A DNA stretch of 64,000 nucleotides, taken from the NCBI RefSeq assembly GCF_900105675.1, contig NZ_LT629786.1, forward strand, positions 2,480,001 through 2,544,000, given 5' to 3'. A program made the translations under genes and the position numbers. This DNA is from Pseudomonas synxantha (GTDB lineage: Bacteria; Pseudomonadota; Gammaproteobacteria; Pseudomonadales; Pseudomonadaceae). Below are positions 1 to 9,231 of this stretch, in pieces. The first letter of the stretch is position 1. Every line of letters starts with the position of its first letter. The notes below the pieces were generated by a model. The model was not told where the DNA came from. It was given only the letters and a program-made list of their open reading frames with translations, and searched no databases.

Positions 1-1
1 G

Positions 2-409
2 GTGCAAATGCCCAAGGTGCAAACCGCGATGCAATGGGTCGGCGTAGCCTGGCTGAGTGTCCTGGCCTGGCGAATCTTCAGCGCCCCGGCTCAAGCCATC
101 CAGGCCGATGCCAGGCAGGAACCCTTGGGCCTGTCCGGTGCCGCGGCGTTGCAATTGGTCAACCCTAAGACCTGGGTGATGGCGCTGGCAGTGGTGAGCG
201 TATTTGCGGGTACTGGCGCGCAACGCGAGAGCCAGGTGATGTACCTGTCTTTGGTGTTTTTTCTGATTTCACTCCCCTGCCTGGGTCTGTGGGCACTGCT
301 GGGCTCGGGTTCAGCCCGGATACTGCGGTCGGCCCAAGCCATGCAATGGTTCAATCGCGCGATGGCGCTAGTGCTGCTGGCTGCAACCTGGGTGAGCGTG
401 TTTCGCTGA
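2..409 (+). CDS. LysE/RhtB family exporter, C-terminal part (5' truncated by window)
   Basis: The reading frame is open from the first bases, so the gene starts before the window. The visible 135 residues hold about three hydrophobic segments: one near residues 10-28, one around 78-100 and one at the C-terminus. They also hold the motif LQLVNPKTWVMAL, which resembles the NPK segment typical of LysE/RhtB amino-acid exporters. These are inner-membrane proteins that export amino acids or related metabolites. The substrate cannot be told. The gene ends about 60 bases before the PtxS operator and is probably transcribed separately from ptxS. Confidence 0.75.
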   Translation: MQMPKVQTAMQWVGVAWLSVLAWRIFSAPAQAIQADARQEPLGLSGAAALQLVNPKTWVMALAVVSVFAGTGAQRESQVMYLSLVFFLISLPCLGLWALLGSGSARILRSAQAMQWFNRAMALVLLAATWVSVFR

Positions 410-471
410 ATACCCGGTCATCCGGTCACGTCCTACAATTTCTTGACGACTTTCCTACTTTAATGGTTTCC

Positions 472-485
472 TGAAACCGGTTTCA
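472..485. promoter_or_regulatory. PtxS operator 1 (TGAAACCGGTTTCA)
   Basis: A perfect 14-bp palindrome 26 bases upstream of the ptxS start codon. The same palindrome recurs upstream of kguE. It equals the published PtxS operator of Pseudomonas, from which 2-ketogluconate releases the repressor. Its position suggests autoregulation of ptxS. Confidence 0.92.
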
Positions 486-511
486 GTCATTCCAATAAGA
501 ACAGAAGGTCA

Positions 512-1579
512 ATGACCGTGAACAACTTTTCCGCTGCCCAGCGCAGCCGCGTGACCATGCTCGACGTCGCCGAGCGCGCTGGCGTGTCCAAGGCCAGCGT
601 CTCGCGCTTCATCGGCGATGACCGCGCCCTGCTCTCCGATGCCATCGCCCTGCGTATCGAACAGGCCATCGATGAACTCGGCTACCGCCCCAACCAGATG
701 GCCCGCGGCCTCAAGCGGGGGCGCACGCGCCTGATCGGTATGCTGGTGGCCGATATCCGTAACCCCTATTCCATTGCCGTTATGCACGGCGTCGAAACCG
801 CCTGCCGCCAGCACGGCTACAGCCTGGTGGTGTGTAACACCGACCGCGATGACGAGCAGGAGCGCCAGCACCTGGCGGCGTTGCGTTCGTACAACATCGA
901 AGGGCTGATCGTGAACACCCTCGGCCACCACCTCGACCAGCTATTGGAACTGCAACGGGAAATGCCCCTGGTGCTGGTCGACCGCAAGGTCGAGCCCTTG
1001 CACAGCGACCTGGTGGGCCTGGATAACCCGGCGGCGGTGTGTATCGCGGTGGAACATCTTGAACAGCAGGGCTACCGCGATGTACTGCTGGTGAGCGAGG
1101 CCACCGATGGCACCAGCTCGCGGTTGGAGCGCCTGGAGAGTTTCAAGGCCGAGATTGCCCGGCGCCCAGGCTTGACCGGTGCCGTGGTTGAATTGGATGA
1201 CGAACTGGAAAGCCGTTTGCAGACCTTTTTGGCCAAGCCCGGCCCCAAGGCGCTTTTTTGCGCCAACGGTGTTGCTGCGCTGGCCTGCACACGTGCGCTC
1301 AAGGCATTGGGCTGCGAGCTGTTCAACGATGTCGGTCTGATCGCCCTGGATGACCTGGACTGGTACCCGCTGGTGGGCACCGGCATCACCGCCCTCGCCC
1401 AGCCGACACAAGCGATTGGCGCCAGTGCTTTCGACTGCTTGCTCAAGCGCCTGCGCGGCGACACGGCACCAGCCCGCACCCTGGATTTCTTGCCCGAGCT
1501 GATTATCCGCGGCTCCACCCAGCTCCCTGTGGGAGGGGGCTTGCTCCCGATGGCGGTATGTCCGTCAGCTTATCTTTAG
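512..1579 (+). CDS. ptxS: LacI-family repressor of 2-ketogluconate catabolism PtxS
   Basis: LacI/GalR repressor of 355 residues. The N-terminal helix-turn-helix reads MLDVAERAGVSKASVSRFIG (residues 15-34). The hinge region follows, then a periplasmic-binding-protein-like effector domain from about residue 68 (RTRLIGMLVADIRNPYS). Identity as PtxS rests on the adjacent kguEKTD genes and two perfect PtxS palindromes. The ATG at 512 is preceded by AGAAGG. PtxS represses itself and the kgu genes until 2-ketogluconate binds. Oddity: the last 16 codons (VGGGLLPMAVCPSAYL) are encoded by a REP palindrome that runs into the gene. The family ends near the IIRGS motif just before it, so the tail looks like an acquired extension. 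Confidence 0.93.
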   Translation: MTVNNFSAAQRSRVTMLDVAERAGVSKASVSRFIGDDRALLSDAIALRIEQAIDELGYRPNQMARGLKRGRTRLIGMLVADIRNPYSIAVMHGVETACRQHGYSLVVCNTDRDDEQERQHLAALRSYNIEGLIVNTLGHHLDQLLELQREMPLVLVDRKVEPLHSDLVGLDNPAAVCIAVEHLEQQGYRDVLLVSEATDGTSSRLERLESFKAEIARRPGLTGAVVELDDELESRLQTFLAKPGPKALFCANGVAALACTRALKALGCELFNDVGLIALDDLDWYPLVGTGITALAQPTQAIGASAFDCLLKRLRGDTAPARTLDFLPELIIRGSTQLPVGGGLLPMAVCPSAYL

Positions 1580-1620
1580 CTGACCCACTGCTATCGGGAG
1601 CAAGCACCCTCTCACATTTG
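1527..1620. repeat. REP doublet (REPIN-like) overlapping the ptxS 3' end
   Basis: Two inverted REP copies: GTGGGAGGGGGCTTGCTCCC at 1529-1548, and its degenerate reverse complement at about 1592-1620. Between them is a shorter stem, GTCAGCT/AGCTGAC. The left copy lies inside the ptxS reading frame and the stop codon TAG falls in the centre. The hairpin may also end ptxS transcription. Confidence 0.85.
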
Positions 1621-1635
1621 TTCTGTACACGAAAA

Positions 1636-1649
1636 TGAAACCGGTTTCA
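1636..1649. promoter_or_regulatory. PtxS operator 2 (TGAAACCGGTTTCA)
   Basis: Second perfect copy of the 14-bp PtxS palindrome, 13 bases before the kguE start codon. It implies direct repression of kguEKTD by PtxS. The gene order and double operator match the known ptxS-kgu arrangement. Confidence 0.92.
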
Positions 1650-1662
1650 GAGGTAAACAACA

Positions 1663-2445
1663 ATGCATAAATACCCCGTCTCCATCAGCCTTTCCAGCTA
1701 CGGCGCCGAGCTTGTGCGCCAGCAGGGCCAATTGAGTTTTGTCGCCTTGCTCAGCGCCGCCGGCGCCCAGCGCATCGAATGGCGTGAAGAGCTGCTGACC
1801 AACGAACACCCCGCCACTTTGGCCCAGGCCGCCGCCGAGCAAGGCTTGAACAGCGTGTTTTCGTCGCCCCTGGAACTCTGGGTCGCCGGCCGTGCCCAGC
1901 CCAATGCCGAACTCGCTGCAACCCTGGACCGCGCCCAGGCGTTCGGGTCGGGCTGGCTGAAAGTCTCCCTCGGCTACTTCACCGACACCAACGATCTGGA
2001 AAGCCTGCACGCCCTGCTCAATCGCCACCCGGTCAAGCTGCTGGTGGAAAACGACCAGACCCTGCACGGCGGGCGCATCGAACCGATACAGCGGTTTTTC
2101 ACCGAAGTCGAACGCCTGGGCCTGCCGGTGAAGATGACCTTCGACATCGGCAACTGGCAGTGGCAGGACCAATCCGCGCTCACCGCCGCACGCCTGCTGG
2201 GCCGGCATGTGGATTACCTGCACTGCAAGGCCGTGGCCCGCCGCCCGGACGGCAAGCTGGTGGCCTTGCCGCCCGGCGCCACCGACCTGCACCTGTGGGA
2301 ACAACTGCTCAAGCACATGACTCAAGGTATTACCCGGGCGGTGGAATTTCCGTTGCAGGGCGATGACTTGATCGAGGTCACCGCGCAGCAGGTCGCCACC
2401 CTCGCCCACCTTGGCCAACCCCGTGTGGAGAATGCCCATGTCTGA
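1663..2445 (+). CDS. kguE: 2-ketogluconate utilisation protein KguE (xylose-isomerase-like TIM barrel)
   Basis: 260 residues, first gene of the kgu operon. The sequence fits the xylose isomerase/AP endonuclease-2-like TIM-barrel superfamily, with metal-site style motifs: LLVEND (about residues 126-131), MTFDIGNWQW (about 161-170) and DYLHCK (about 185-190). The kguE product is usually annotated as an epimerase or sugar isomerase, but its exact reaction is poorly defined. It ends in an ATGTCTGA overlap with kguK, indicating translational coupling. Expression should be controlled by PtxS through the operator 13 bases upstream. Confidence 0.9.
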   Translation: MHKYPVSISLSSYGAELVRQQGQLSFVALLSAAGAQRIEWREELLTNEHPATLAQAAAEQGLNSVFSSPLELWVAGRAQPNAELAATLDRAQAFGSGWLKVSLGYFTDTNDLESLHALLNRHPVKLLVENDQTLHGGRIEPIQRFFTEVERLGLPVKMTFDIGNWQWQDQSALTAARLLGRHVDYLHCKAVARRPDGKLVALPPGATDLHLWEQLLKHMTQGITRAVEFPLQGDDLIEVTAQQVATLAHLGQPRVENAHV

Positions 2446-3379
2446 GATCGATATCCTGTCGTTTGGTGAAACCATGGCGATGTTTGTCGCCGAGCAGACC
2501 GGCGACCTGGCCCAGGTCGGGCAGTTCCACAAGCACATTGCCGGCGCCGACAGCAATGTCGCCATTGGTTTGTCGCGCCTGGGGTTCAACGTCGCCTGGC
2601 TGAGCCGGGTGGGTAACGATTCCCTTGGGCGTTTTGTGGTCGAGACGCTGAGCAAGGAGGGGCTCGATTGCCGTCATGTCGCGGTCGATCCGCTGCACCC
2701 CACCGGTTTTCAACTCAAGTCCCGTGAAGAAGCCGGCGCAGATCCCCAGGTGGAGTACTTCCGCAAAGGCTCGGCGGCCAGTCATTTGTCCATCGCCGAT
2801 ATCAGCCCCGCACTGCTTCAAGCCCGTCATCTGCACGCCACCGGGATTCCACCGGCATTGTCGGATGCCACCCGTGAACTGTCCTTCGAGCTGATGACGC
2901 AGATGCGCAAGGCCGGACGCAGCGTGTCGTTCGACCCAAACCTGCGTCCCTCCCTGTGGGCCAGCCAGGCGCAGATGGTCCGTGAAATCAACGCCCTCGC
3001 CGGCCTGGCTGACTGGGTATTGCCCGGCCTTGGTGAAGGTCGCTTGCTCACCGGCTTCGACGACCCAGCCGACATCGCCGCGTTCTACCTCGACCAGGGT
3101 GCTGAAGCCGTGGCGATCAAGCTCGGTCCCGACGGCGCCTATTACCGCACCCACATGGACCAGGGTTTTGTTGCCGCAGTAAAGGTCGAAACAGTCGTGG
3201 ACACCGTCGGCGCCGGCGATGGTTTTGCTGTAGGCATGATCAGCGCCCTGCTGGAAAACTCAAGCTTCCCCGACGCGGTGCAGCGCGGTAACTGGATCGG
3301 CAGCCGCGCCGTGCAGAGTCGTGGCGATATGGAAGGCTTGCCCAGCCGCAGCGAACTGCCCACACGATCCGTTGCTTGA
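2438..3379 (+). CDS. kguK: 2-ketogluconate kinase KguK (PfkB family)
   Basis: 313-residue PfkB-family sugar kinase that phosphorylates 2-keto-D-gluconate to 2-keto-6-phosphogluconate in the cytoplasm. The N-terminus reads ILSFGETMAMF. The C-terminal PfkB signature DTVGAGDGFAVGMISALL contains the catalytic base Asp in GAGD. I chose the ATG at 2438 because GGAG lies 7 bases upstream and it gives the typical MSEIDILSFGE start. An in-frame ATG at 2432 and a longer frame from 2411 are possible but lack better support. It overlaps the kguE stop by 8 bases. Confidence 0.92.
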   Translation: MSEIDILSFGETMAMFVAEQTGDLAQVGQFHKHIAGADSNVAIGLSRLGFNVAWLSRVGNDSLGRFVVETLSKEGLDCRHVAVDPLHPTGFQLKSREEAGADPQVEYFRKGSAASHLSIADISPALLQARHLHATGIPPALSDATRELSFELMTQMRKAGRSVSFDPNLRPSLWASQAQMVREINALAGLADWVLPGLGEGRLLTGFDDPADIAAFYLDQGAEAVAIKLGPDGAYYRTHMDQGFVAAVKVETVVDTVGAGDGFAVGMISALLENSSFPDAVQRGNWIGSRAVQSRGDMEGLPSRSELPTRSVA

Positions 3380-3424
3380 CCCATTACCTGTTGCCACAAC
3401 TACAACAAGCTCAGGAGCAACCCC

Positions 3425-4717
3425 ATGGAAACCGTGAAACTCGCCACCCGCCGTTGGTGGTACATCATGCCCATCGTTTTTATCACCTACAGCCTGGCCT
3501 ACCTGGACCGCGCCAACTACGGCTTTGCCGCCGCCTCCGGGATGGCCGAAGACCTGATGATCACCCCGGGCATGTCCTCGCTGCTCGGCGCGCTGTTTTT
3601 CCTTGGCTACTTTTTCTTCCAGGTGCCGGGGGCGATCTACGCGCAAAAGCGCAGCGTCAAGAAACTGATTTTCGTCAGCCTGATCCTCTGGGGCGGCCTG
3701 GCGACCCTGACCGGCGTGGTGTCCAACGCCTATATGCTGATCGTCATCCGCTTCATGCTCGGGGTGGTCGAAGCGGCGGTGATGCCGGCGATGCTGGTGT
3801 ACCTGTGCCATTGGTTCACCCGTGCCGAACGCTCGCGGGCCAATACCTTCCTGATCCTCGGCAACCCGGTGACCATGCTGTGGATGTCGGTGGTCTCGGG
3901 CTACCTGGTGCAGCATTTCAGCTGGCGCTGGATGTTTATCATCGAGGGTCTGCCGGCGGTGTTGTGGGCGTTTATCTGGTGGAAACTGGCGGATGAAAAA
4001 CCCGCCGATGCCAAGTGGCTCAGTGAACAGCATAAAAAAGACCTGGAAACCGCCCTCGCCGCCGAACAGGTGGGGATCAAGGCGGTGAAGAATTACGCCG
4101 AGGCCTTCCGTTCACCCAAGGTGATCATCCTCGCCCTGCAATTCTTCTGCTGGAGCATCGGCGTGTATGGCTTCGTGCTGTGGCTGCCCTCGATCCTCAA
4201 GGCCGGTTTGCAGATGGACATGGTCGAAGCCGGCTGGCTCTCGGCGCTACCCTACCTGGCGGCGGTGATCGGCATGCTGGTGGTGTCGTGGGGCTCGGAC
4301 AAGCTGCAAAAGCGTAAGCGTTTTGTGTGGCCGCCGTTGCTGATTGCGTCCATCGCCTTCTACGCGTCCTACGTGTTGGGCGCTGAACATTTCTGGTGGT
4401 CCTACACCCTGCTGGTGATCGCCGGGGCATGCATGTATGCACCCTACGGCCCGTTCTTCGCCATCGTCCCGGAAATCCTGCCGGCCAACGTCGCCGGTGG
4501 CGCCATGGCGCTGATCAACAGCATGGGCGCGCTGGGCTCGTTTGGCGGCTCGTATCTGGTGGGCTACCTCAACAGCAGCACCGGTTCGCCCGGCGCTTCG
4601 TATCTGTTGATGAGCGGCGCGCTGCTGCTGTCGGTGGTGCTGACGATTTTCCTCAAGCCCGGCGCCAGTGACCGCTCGCCGGCGCCAACCCTGGAGTTGA
4701 AGGTAAAAACCTCATGA
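3425..4717 (+). CDS. kguT: 2-ketogluconate transporter KguT (MFS, ACS-type)
   Basis: 430-residue major facilitator protein with about 12 hydrophobic segments. The motif SLAYLDRANYGFA after the first helix is typical of the anion:cation symporter subfamily, which carries sugar acids and organic anions. Operon position between the 2-ketogluconate kinase and reductase genes supports import of 2-ketogluconate across the inner membrane. AGGAG precedes the ATG. The stop overlaps the kguD start in ATGA (4714-4717). Confidence 0.92.
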   Translation: METVKLATRRWWYIMPIVFITYSLAYLDRANYGFAAASGMAEDLMITPGMSSLLGALFFLGYFFFQVPGAIYAQKRSVKKLIFVSLILWGGLATLTGVVSNAYMLIVIRFMLGVVEAAVMPAMLVYLCHWFTRAERSRANTFLILGNPVTMLWMSVVSGYLVQHFSWRWMFIIEGLPAVLWAFIWWKLADEKPADAKWLSEQHKKDLETALAAEQVGIKAVKNYAEAFRSPKVIILALQFFCWSIGVYGFVLWLPSILKAGLQMDMVEAGWLSALPYLAAVIGMLVVSWGSDKLQKRKRFVWPPLLIASIAFYASYVLGAEHFWWSYTLLVIAGACMYAPYGPFFAIVPEILPANVAGGAMALINSMGALGSFGGSYLVGYLNSSTGSPGASYLLMSGALLLSVVLTIFLKPGASDRSPAPTLELKVKTS

Positions 4718-5691
4718 AAAAGTCCGTTGTGTTGTACAAGAAGCTCTCCGCGCCGCTGATGGCTCGCCTGCATGAGCAGGCCGAGGTCACGCTGATCGAT
4801 GCACTGGATGAGACCGGCCTGGCCAAACTGCGCGATGCGCTGCCCGGCGCCCATGGCCTGTTGGGTGCAAGCCTGCGCCTGGACGCCCAGTTGCTCGACC
4901 TGGCACCCAAGCTGGAAGCAGTGGCCAGCGTTTCGGTCGGGGTCGACAACTACGACATCGATTACCTGACCCAACGCGGCATCCTGCTCAGCAACACCCC
5001 GGATGTGCTCACCGAAACCACCGCCGACACCGGCTTTGCGCTGATCCTGGCGACTGCCCGACGTGTGGTCGAGCTGGCCGACATGGTGCGTGCCGGCCAA
5101 TGGAACAAGAACATCGGCCCGGCCCACTTCGGCAGCGATGTGCATGGCAAGACATTGGGCATCATCGGCATGGGCCGCATCGGCGAAGCCTTGGCCCAGC
5201 GCGGGCATTTTGGCTTCGGCATGCCGGTGATCTACCACAGCCATGCACCCAAGCCGGCCGTGGAGGCGCGCTTTGGCGCGCAGTACCGAAGCCTCCAGGA
5301 CTTGCTCAAAGAGGCGGATTTTGTCTGCCTGACCCTGCCGCTGACCGCTGAAACCGAGAAGTTGATTGGCACGGAAGAATTCGCGCTGATGGGGCCGGAG
5401 ACGATCTTTATCAATATTTCACGCGGCAAGGTGGTGGACGAGGCTGCGCTGGTCGAAGCGTTGCAGCAACGCACCATCCGGGCGGCGGGGTTAGATGTGT
5501 TCGAGAAGGAACCGCTCAGCCACGACTCGCCGTTGCTGCGCTTGAACAACGTGGTGGCGACGCCGCATATCGGCTCGGCCACCCATGAGACGCGGGAGGC
5601 GATGGCCAAGTGTGCGGTGGATAATCTGCTGCAGGCCTTGTCGGGTGAGCGGCCGCAAAACCTGGTGAACGCGGCTGTCTGGAAACAGTGA
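4714..5691 (+). CDS. kguD: 2-keto-6-phosphogluconate reductase KguD (D-2-hydroxyacid dehydrogenase family)
   Basis: 325 residues. The NAD(P)-binding Rossmann motif GIIGMGRIG lies near residue 150. The family catalytic set is visible: Arg in INISRGKVVDE, Glu in DVFEKEPL and His in ATPHIGSATHETR. KguD reduces 2-keto-6-phosphogluconate to 6-phosphogluconate, which then enters the Entner-Doudoroff route. It is translationally coupled to kguT (ATGA overlap) and closes the operon. A REP doublet follows within 10 bases and may act as the transcript end. Confidence 0.92.
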   Translation: MKKSVVLYKKLSAPLMARLHEQAEVTLIDALDETGLAKLRDALPGAHGLLGASLRLDAQLLDLAPKLEAVASVSVGVDNYDIDYLTQRGILLSNTPDVLTETTADTGFALILATARRVVELADMVRAGQWNKNIGPAHFGSDVHGKTLGIIGMGRIGEALAQRGHFGFGMPVIYHSHAPKPAVEARFGAQYRSLQDLLKEADFVCLTLPLTAETEKLIGTEEFALMGPETIFINISRGKVVDEAALVEALQQRTIRAAGLDVFEKEPLSHDSPLLRLNNVVATPHIGSATHETREAMAKCAVDNLLQALSGERPQNLVNAAVWKQ

Positions 5692-5695
5692 ACCC

Positions 5696-5804
5696 ATGTG
5701 GGAGGGGCGGTGCGACGATTCGACTTGCCCCCGATGGCGGTGGGTCAGCCAGCTTATCTGTCACTGCCCCACTGCCATCGAGGGCAAGCCCTCTCCCACA
5801 TTTG
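5696..5804. repeat. REP doublet, left copy interrupted
   Basis: Inverted REP pair downstream of kguD. The right copy reads (reverse) as TGTGGGAGAGGGCTTGCCCTCGATGG. The left copy is split by about 16 extra bases (CGGTGCGACGATTCGA) inside GTGGGAGGGG...CTTGCCCCCGATGG. A further small palindrome, GTGGGAGGGAGCCCACTCCCAC, follows at 5884-5905. Confidence 0.75.
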
Positions 5805-5928
5805 CCCTGCGTCGCCTGATCGATATGGCCTAACCGCGCACTGGTTTGCCTTTGCCCAAACCCACTGACACGCCATGCCCCCTGTGGGAGGGAGCCCACT
5901 CCCACATTCGACCGCGTTTCAAATCAGG

Positions 5929-7554
5929 TCAGATTACAAACCGCGCCACCATCCCATTCAAATCCACCGCCAACCTCGACAGCTCATGGCTGGCTGCGCT
6001 GGTCTGGTTGGCGCCCGCCGCCGACTGGGTGGCCAGGTCGCGGATGTTGACGAGGTTGCGGTCCACCTCGCGGGAGACCTGGGCCTGTTCTTCCGAAGCG
6101 CTGGCAATCACCAGGTTACGTTCGTTGATCAGGCTGATGGACTGGGTGATCTGCTCCAGGGCCACGCCGGCAGCACGGGCCATTTCCAGGGTGGCCTGGG
6201 TACGTTGGTTGCTTTGCTGCATGGACTGCACAGCTTCACCGGTGCCGTTCTGGATGCCGGCGACCATCTTCTCGATTTCCTGGGTCGATTGCGCGGTGCG
6301 ATGGGCCAGTGCCCGCACTTCATCGGCAACCACCGCAAAGCCACGCCCGGCTTCCCCGGCACGGGCCGCTTCAATCGCGGCGTTGAGCGCCAGCAAATTG
6401 GTCTGCTCGGCAATCGCCCGGATCACGTCGAGGACCTTGCCGATATCCCGGCCTTGAGTCGCCAGGCCTTCGATCATCACGGCGGTGTTTTGCACATCCT
6501 GGGTCATGGTCTGGATCGCGCCGACGGTGTCCATCACCCGGTCGCGGCCTTCGCGTGCCGCCTGGTTGGACTGCCCGGAGGCCTCGGAAGTGGAGACAGC
6601 ATTACGCGCCACTTCTTCTACCGCTGCGGTCATCTCGTTGACCGCCGTGGCGGCCTGGTCGATCTCATTGTTCTGTTGTTGCAGGCCGCGGGAGGCTTCC
6701 TCGGTGACGGCGCTCAACTCTTCCGCTGCTGACGCCAGCTGCGTGGCTGAGCCGGCGATATGCTGGATGGTCTGGCGCAGGTTGGCCTGCATGCTCGACA
6801 GGGCACTGAGCAAGCGCGCAGGTTCATCCTTGCCATCGTCCGCGAAGGTTTTGCTGAGGTTGCCGGCGGCAATGGTTTCGGCGACTTCCACGGCCTTGCG
6901 CAACGGCGTAACGATGCTGCGGGTCAGCAGCCAGGCCAACAGCACGGTGAGCAATGCGGCCACCACCGACACCGCCACCACGCCGGTGATTGCGCCCTCG
7001 TAACTTTGCCCGGCCGCCGCGTCAGCGGTTTTCGCATCGGCGGCATTGAGGGCGATCAGCTTGTTCAACTGCTCGCCCATCTGGTCGGTGCCGTCCTTGA
7101 TGCGGCTGTTGATCAGCGTGCGCATTTCATCGACCTTGCCTTGCTTGGACAGCATCAGCATGTCGGCCTGAGCCTTCAGGTAGTTATCCAGCGTCACGCT
7201 GAAGGTCTTGTACAACACTGCCTCTTGCTCGCCCATCGGCAACTGGACGTAATGGGCCTGGGCAGCCTTGACCTTGTCGGTCAGCACGCCGATGCGAGTT
7301 TCGGCTTCCTGCAGGGCAGCCGGTTCGCGGTTGACCAACACCCTAAACGACAGGATGCGCATGCGCAGTACGTTTTCAGTGATGTTGCCCAGGGACGTCA
7401 CGCTGGGCAGCTGGGTCGCGCTCATGTCCACGGAAGACTGCCGGATCTGCGTCATGCGGTTGACCGCAAACACCCCCAGGATGACCACTAACACTGCAAT
7501 GAAGGCGAAACCGAGAAACGCTCGAGGGGCGATATTCAGATGACGAAGGGACAT
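5929..7554 (-). CDS. Methyl-accepting chemotaxis protein with 4-helix-bundle sensor
   Basis: 541 residues from the ATG at 7554. Order: transmembrane helix 1 (about 10-30), periplasmic helical sensor of about 150 residues (4HB_MCP type), transmembrane helix 2 ([20 protein letters not shown]), HAMP linker, and a cytoplasmic signalling domain. The signalling hairpin tip [19 protein letters not shown] is intact. It transmits ligand binding to CheA/CheW. The ligand is unknown. The neighbouring kgu operon suggests a sugar acid but is no proof, since REP elements separate the two. An in-frame upstream extension to 7617 exists, but the [16 protein letters not shown] start is typical for this family. 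Confidence 0.9.
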   Translation of the reverse strand: MSLRHLNIAPRAFLGFAFIAVLVVILGVFAVNRMTQIRQSSVDMSATQLPSVTSLGNITENVLRMRILSFRVLVNREPAALQEAETRIGVLTDKVKAAQAHYVQLPMGEQEAVLYKTFSVTLDNYLKAQADMLMLSKQGKVDEMRTLINSRIKDGTDQMGEQLNKLIALNAADAKTADAAAGQSYEGAITGVVAVSVVAALLTVLLAWLLTRSIVTPLRKAVEVAETIAAGNLSKTFADDGKDEPARLLSALSSMQANLRQTIQHIAGSATQLASAAEELSAVTEEASRGLQQQNNEIDQAATAVNEMTAAVEEVARNAVSTSEASGQSNQAAREGRDRVMDTVGAIQTMTQDVQNTAVMIEGLATQGRDIGKVLDVIRAIAEQTNLLALNAAIEAARAGEAGRGFAVVADEVRALAHRTAQSTQEIEKMVAGIQNGTGEAVQSMQQSNQRTQATLEMARAAGVALEQITQSISLINERNLVIASASEEQAQVSREVDRNLVNIRDLATQSAAGANQTSAASHELSRLAVDLNGMVARFVI

Positions 7555-7787
7555 AGGGCTGTTCTCAGAAGTAGTGTTTGCGAGCATCCCTGCCGCGAAA
7601 CGATCCGTCAGCGTCAACGCGCTGGCCAGACCTTGGTCACCACTGTTGTCGTTTTAATGTGGGCCTATATTTACTATCGGCCGGGGCCGGGGTTTTGCGC
7701 AGGGGCTTTATTAATATTTTTTTACACTTCTGACGGCTGGCGGTTTCTGGCATTCTTCGCCTCCATTTTCCGACCCGAGCCATCATT

Positions 7788-9218
7788 TTGTCTGACGCTC
7801 AAGCCCCCCGCCCGCGCTATAAATCCGACCTGATCTATGGCCTGGAAGACCGCCCGCACTTCACCGCCGCGATATTTGCCGCCCTGCAGCACGTCTTGGC
7901 CAGTTTCGTCGGCATCATCACCCCGACCCTGATCGTCGGCGGCGTACTCGGCCTGGAAAGCGAGGTGCCATATCTGGTGAGCATGGCGTTGTTTGTCTCA
8001 GGGCTCGGCACCTTCGTGCAGGCGCGTACATTCGGGCCGGTGGGCTCGGGCCTGTTGTGCCTGCAAGGCACCAGTTTTTCGTTCATCAGCGTGATTCTCA
8101 GCGCCGGCTTCATGGTTAAGGCCCGGGGCGGCGGCACCGATGAAATCCTGTCGACGATCTTTGGCATCTGCTTTTTCGCCGCGTTTATCGAGGTAGTGCT
8201 GAGCCAATTCATCGGCAAGCTGCGCAAGCTGATCACCCCGGTGGTCACCGGCACCATCATTACCCTGATGGGTCTGTCGCTGATCAAGGTGGCAGTCACC
8301 GACATGGCCGGTGGCTATGGCGCCGGCGACCTGGGCGCCGCGGGCAATATGGGCCTGGCGGCGCTGGTGCTGCTGACCATCGTGGTTCTCAACCGGTTCA
8401 GCAACCCGTTCCTGCGCCTGGGTTCGATCGTGATCGGCCTGAGCCTGGGTTTCTTTGTCGCGTGGTGGCTGGGCCGGGTCGACATGGCCGCCCTGCCCCA
8501 GGTGCCGCTGATCAGCGTGCCGGTGCCGTTCAAGTACGGTTTCTCGTTCGACTGGGTGGCGTTTATCCCAGTGGCGGTGATCTTCCTGATTTCGCCCCTG
8601 GAAGCCGCCGGTGACCTGACTGCCAACTCGATGATTTCCCAACAGCCGGTCAAGGGCCCGCTGTATATCAAGCGCATCAAGTCCGGCCTGCTGGCCGACG
8701 GCCTCAACTCGGCGATGGCTGCAACTTTCAACAGCCTGCCGATGGTGACCTTCGCCCAGAACAATGGCGTGATCCAATTGACCGGTGTGGCCAGCCGCTA
8801 CGTCGCCTATTTTATTGCCGGCCTGCTGGTGCTGCTGGGGCTGTTCCCGATGATCGGCGCGGTGCTGCAACTGATGCCCAAGCCGGTACTGGGCGGCGCC
8901 ACCCTGATCATGTTCGGCACTGTGGCCGTGGCCGGGATCAAGATCCTCGCCGAAGCCGGCCTGCACCGGCGCAATGTACTGATCGTGGCAATCTCCCTGG
9001 GCATGGGCCTGGGCGTTGCCGCCGTACCGGAAGTACTGCGCGACCTGCCCAAGGCGCTGCACAACATCTTCGAGTCGCCGATCACCGTGGGCGCGTTCTG
9101 TGCAATCCTGCTGAACATTTTCCTGCCCGAAGAGTTCATAGAGCTGGAAGAAGATGAATTCGATCCGGAGTCTTCTACCCTCAAGGTCATGCAAGACCCC
9201 GACGTCACGAAACAATAG
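7788..9218 (+). CDS. NCS2 nucleobase:cation symporter, xanthine permease (XanP/UacT-like)
   Basis: 476-residue inner-membrane transporter of the nucleobase-cation-symport-2 family with about 12-14 hydrophobic segments. The N-terminal GLEDRPHFTAAIFAALQHVL holds the conserved QH motif in helix 1. The family signature QNNGVIQLTGVASRYV is complete. The signature and the residues around it fit xanthine or uric-acid transporters better than uracil permeases. The start is a TTG at 7788 giving MSDAQAPRPRYKSD. No strong Shine-Dalgarno sequence precedes it, so the start is uncertain. The upstream 170 bases are AT-rich; I see no purine riboswitch there. Confidence 0.88.
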   Translation: MSDAQAPRPRYKSDLIYGLEDRPHFTAAIFAALQHVLASFVGIITPTLIVGGVLGLESEVPYLVSMALFVSGLGTFVQARTFGPVGSGLLCLQGTSFSFISVILSAGFMVKARGGGTDEILSTIFGICFFAAFIEVVLSQFIGKLRKLITPVVTGTIITLMGLSLIKVAVTDMAGGYGAGDLGAAGNMGLAALVLLTIVVLNRFSNPFLRLGSIVIGLSLGFFVAWWLGRVDMAALPQVPLISVPVPFKYGFSFDWVAFIPVAVIFLISPLEAAGDLTANSMISQQPVKGPLYIKRIKSGLLADGLNSAMAATFNSLPMVTFAQNNGVIQLTGVASRYVAYFIAGLLVLLGLFPMIGAVLQLMPKPVLGGATLIMFGTVAVAGIKILAEAGLHRRNVLIVAISLGMGLGVAAVPEVLRDLPKALHNIFESPITVGAFCAILLNIFLPEEFIELEEDEFDPESSTLKVMQDPDVTKQ

Positions 9219-9231
9219 GAGCACCTTTCAT

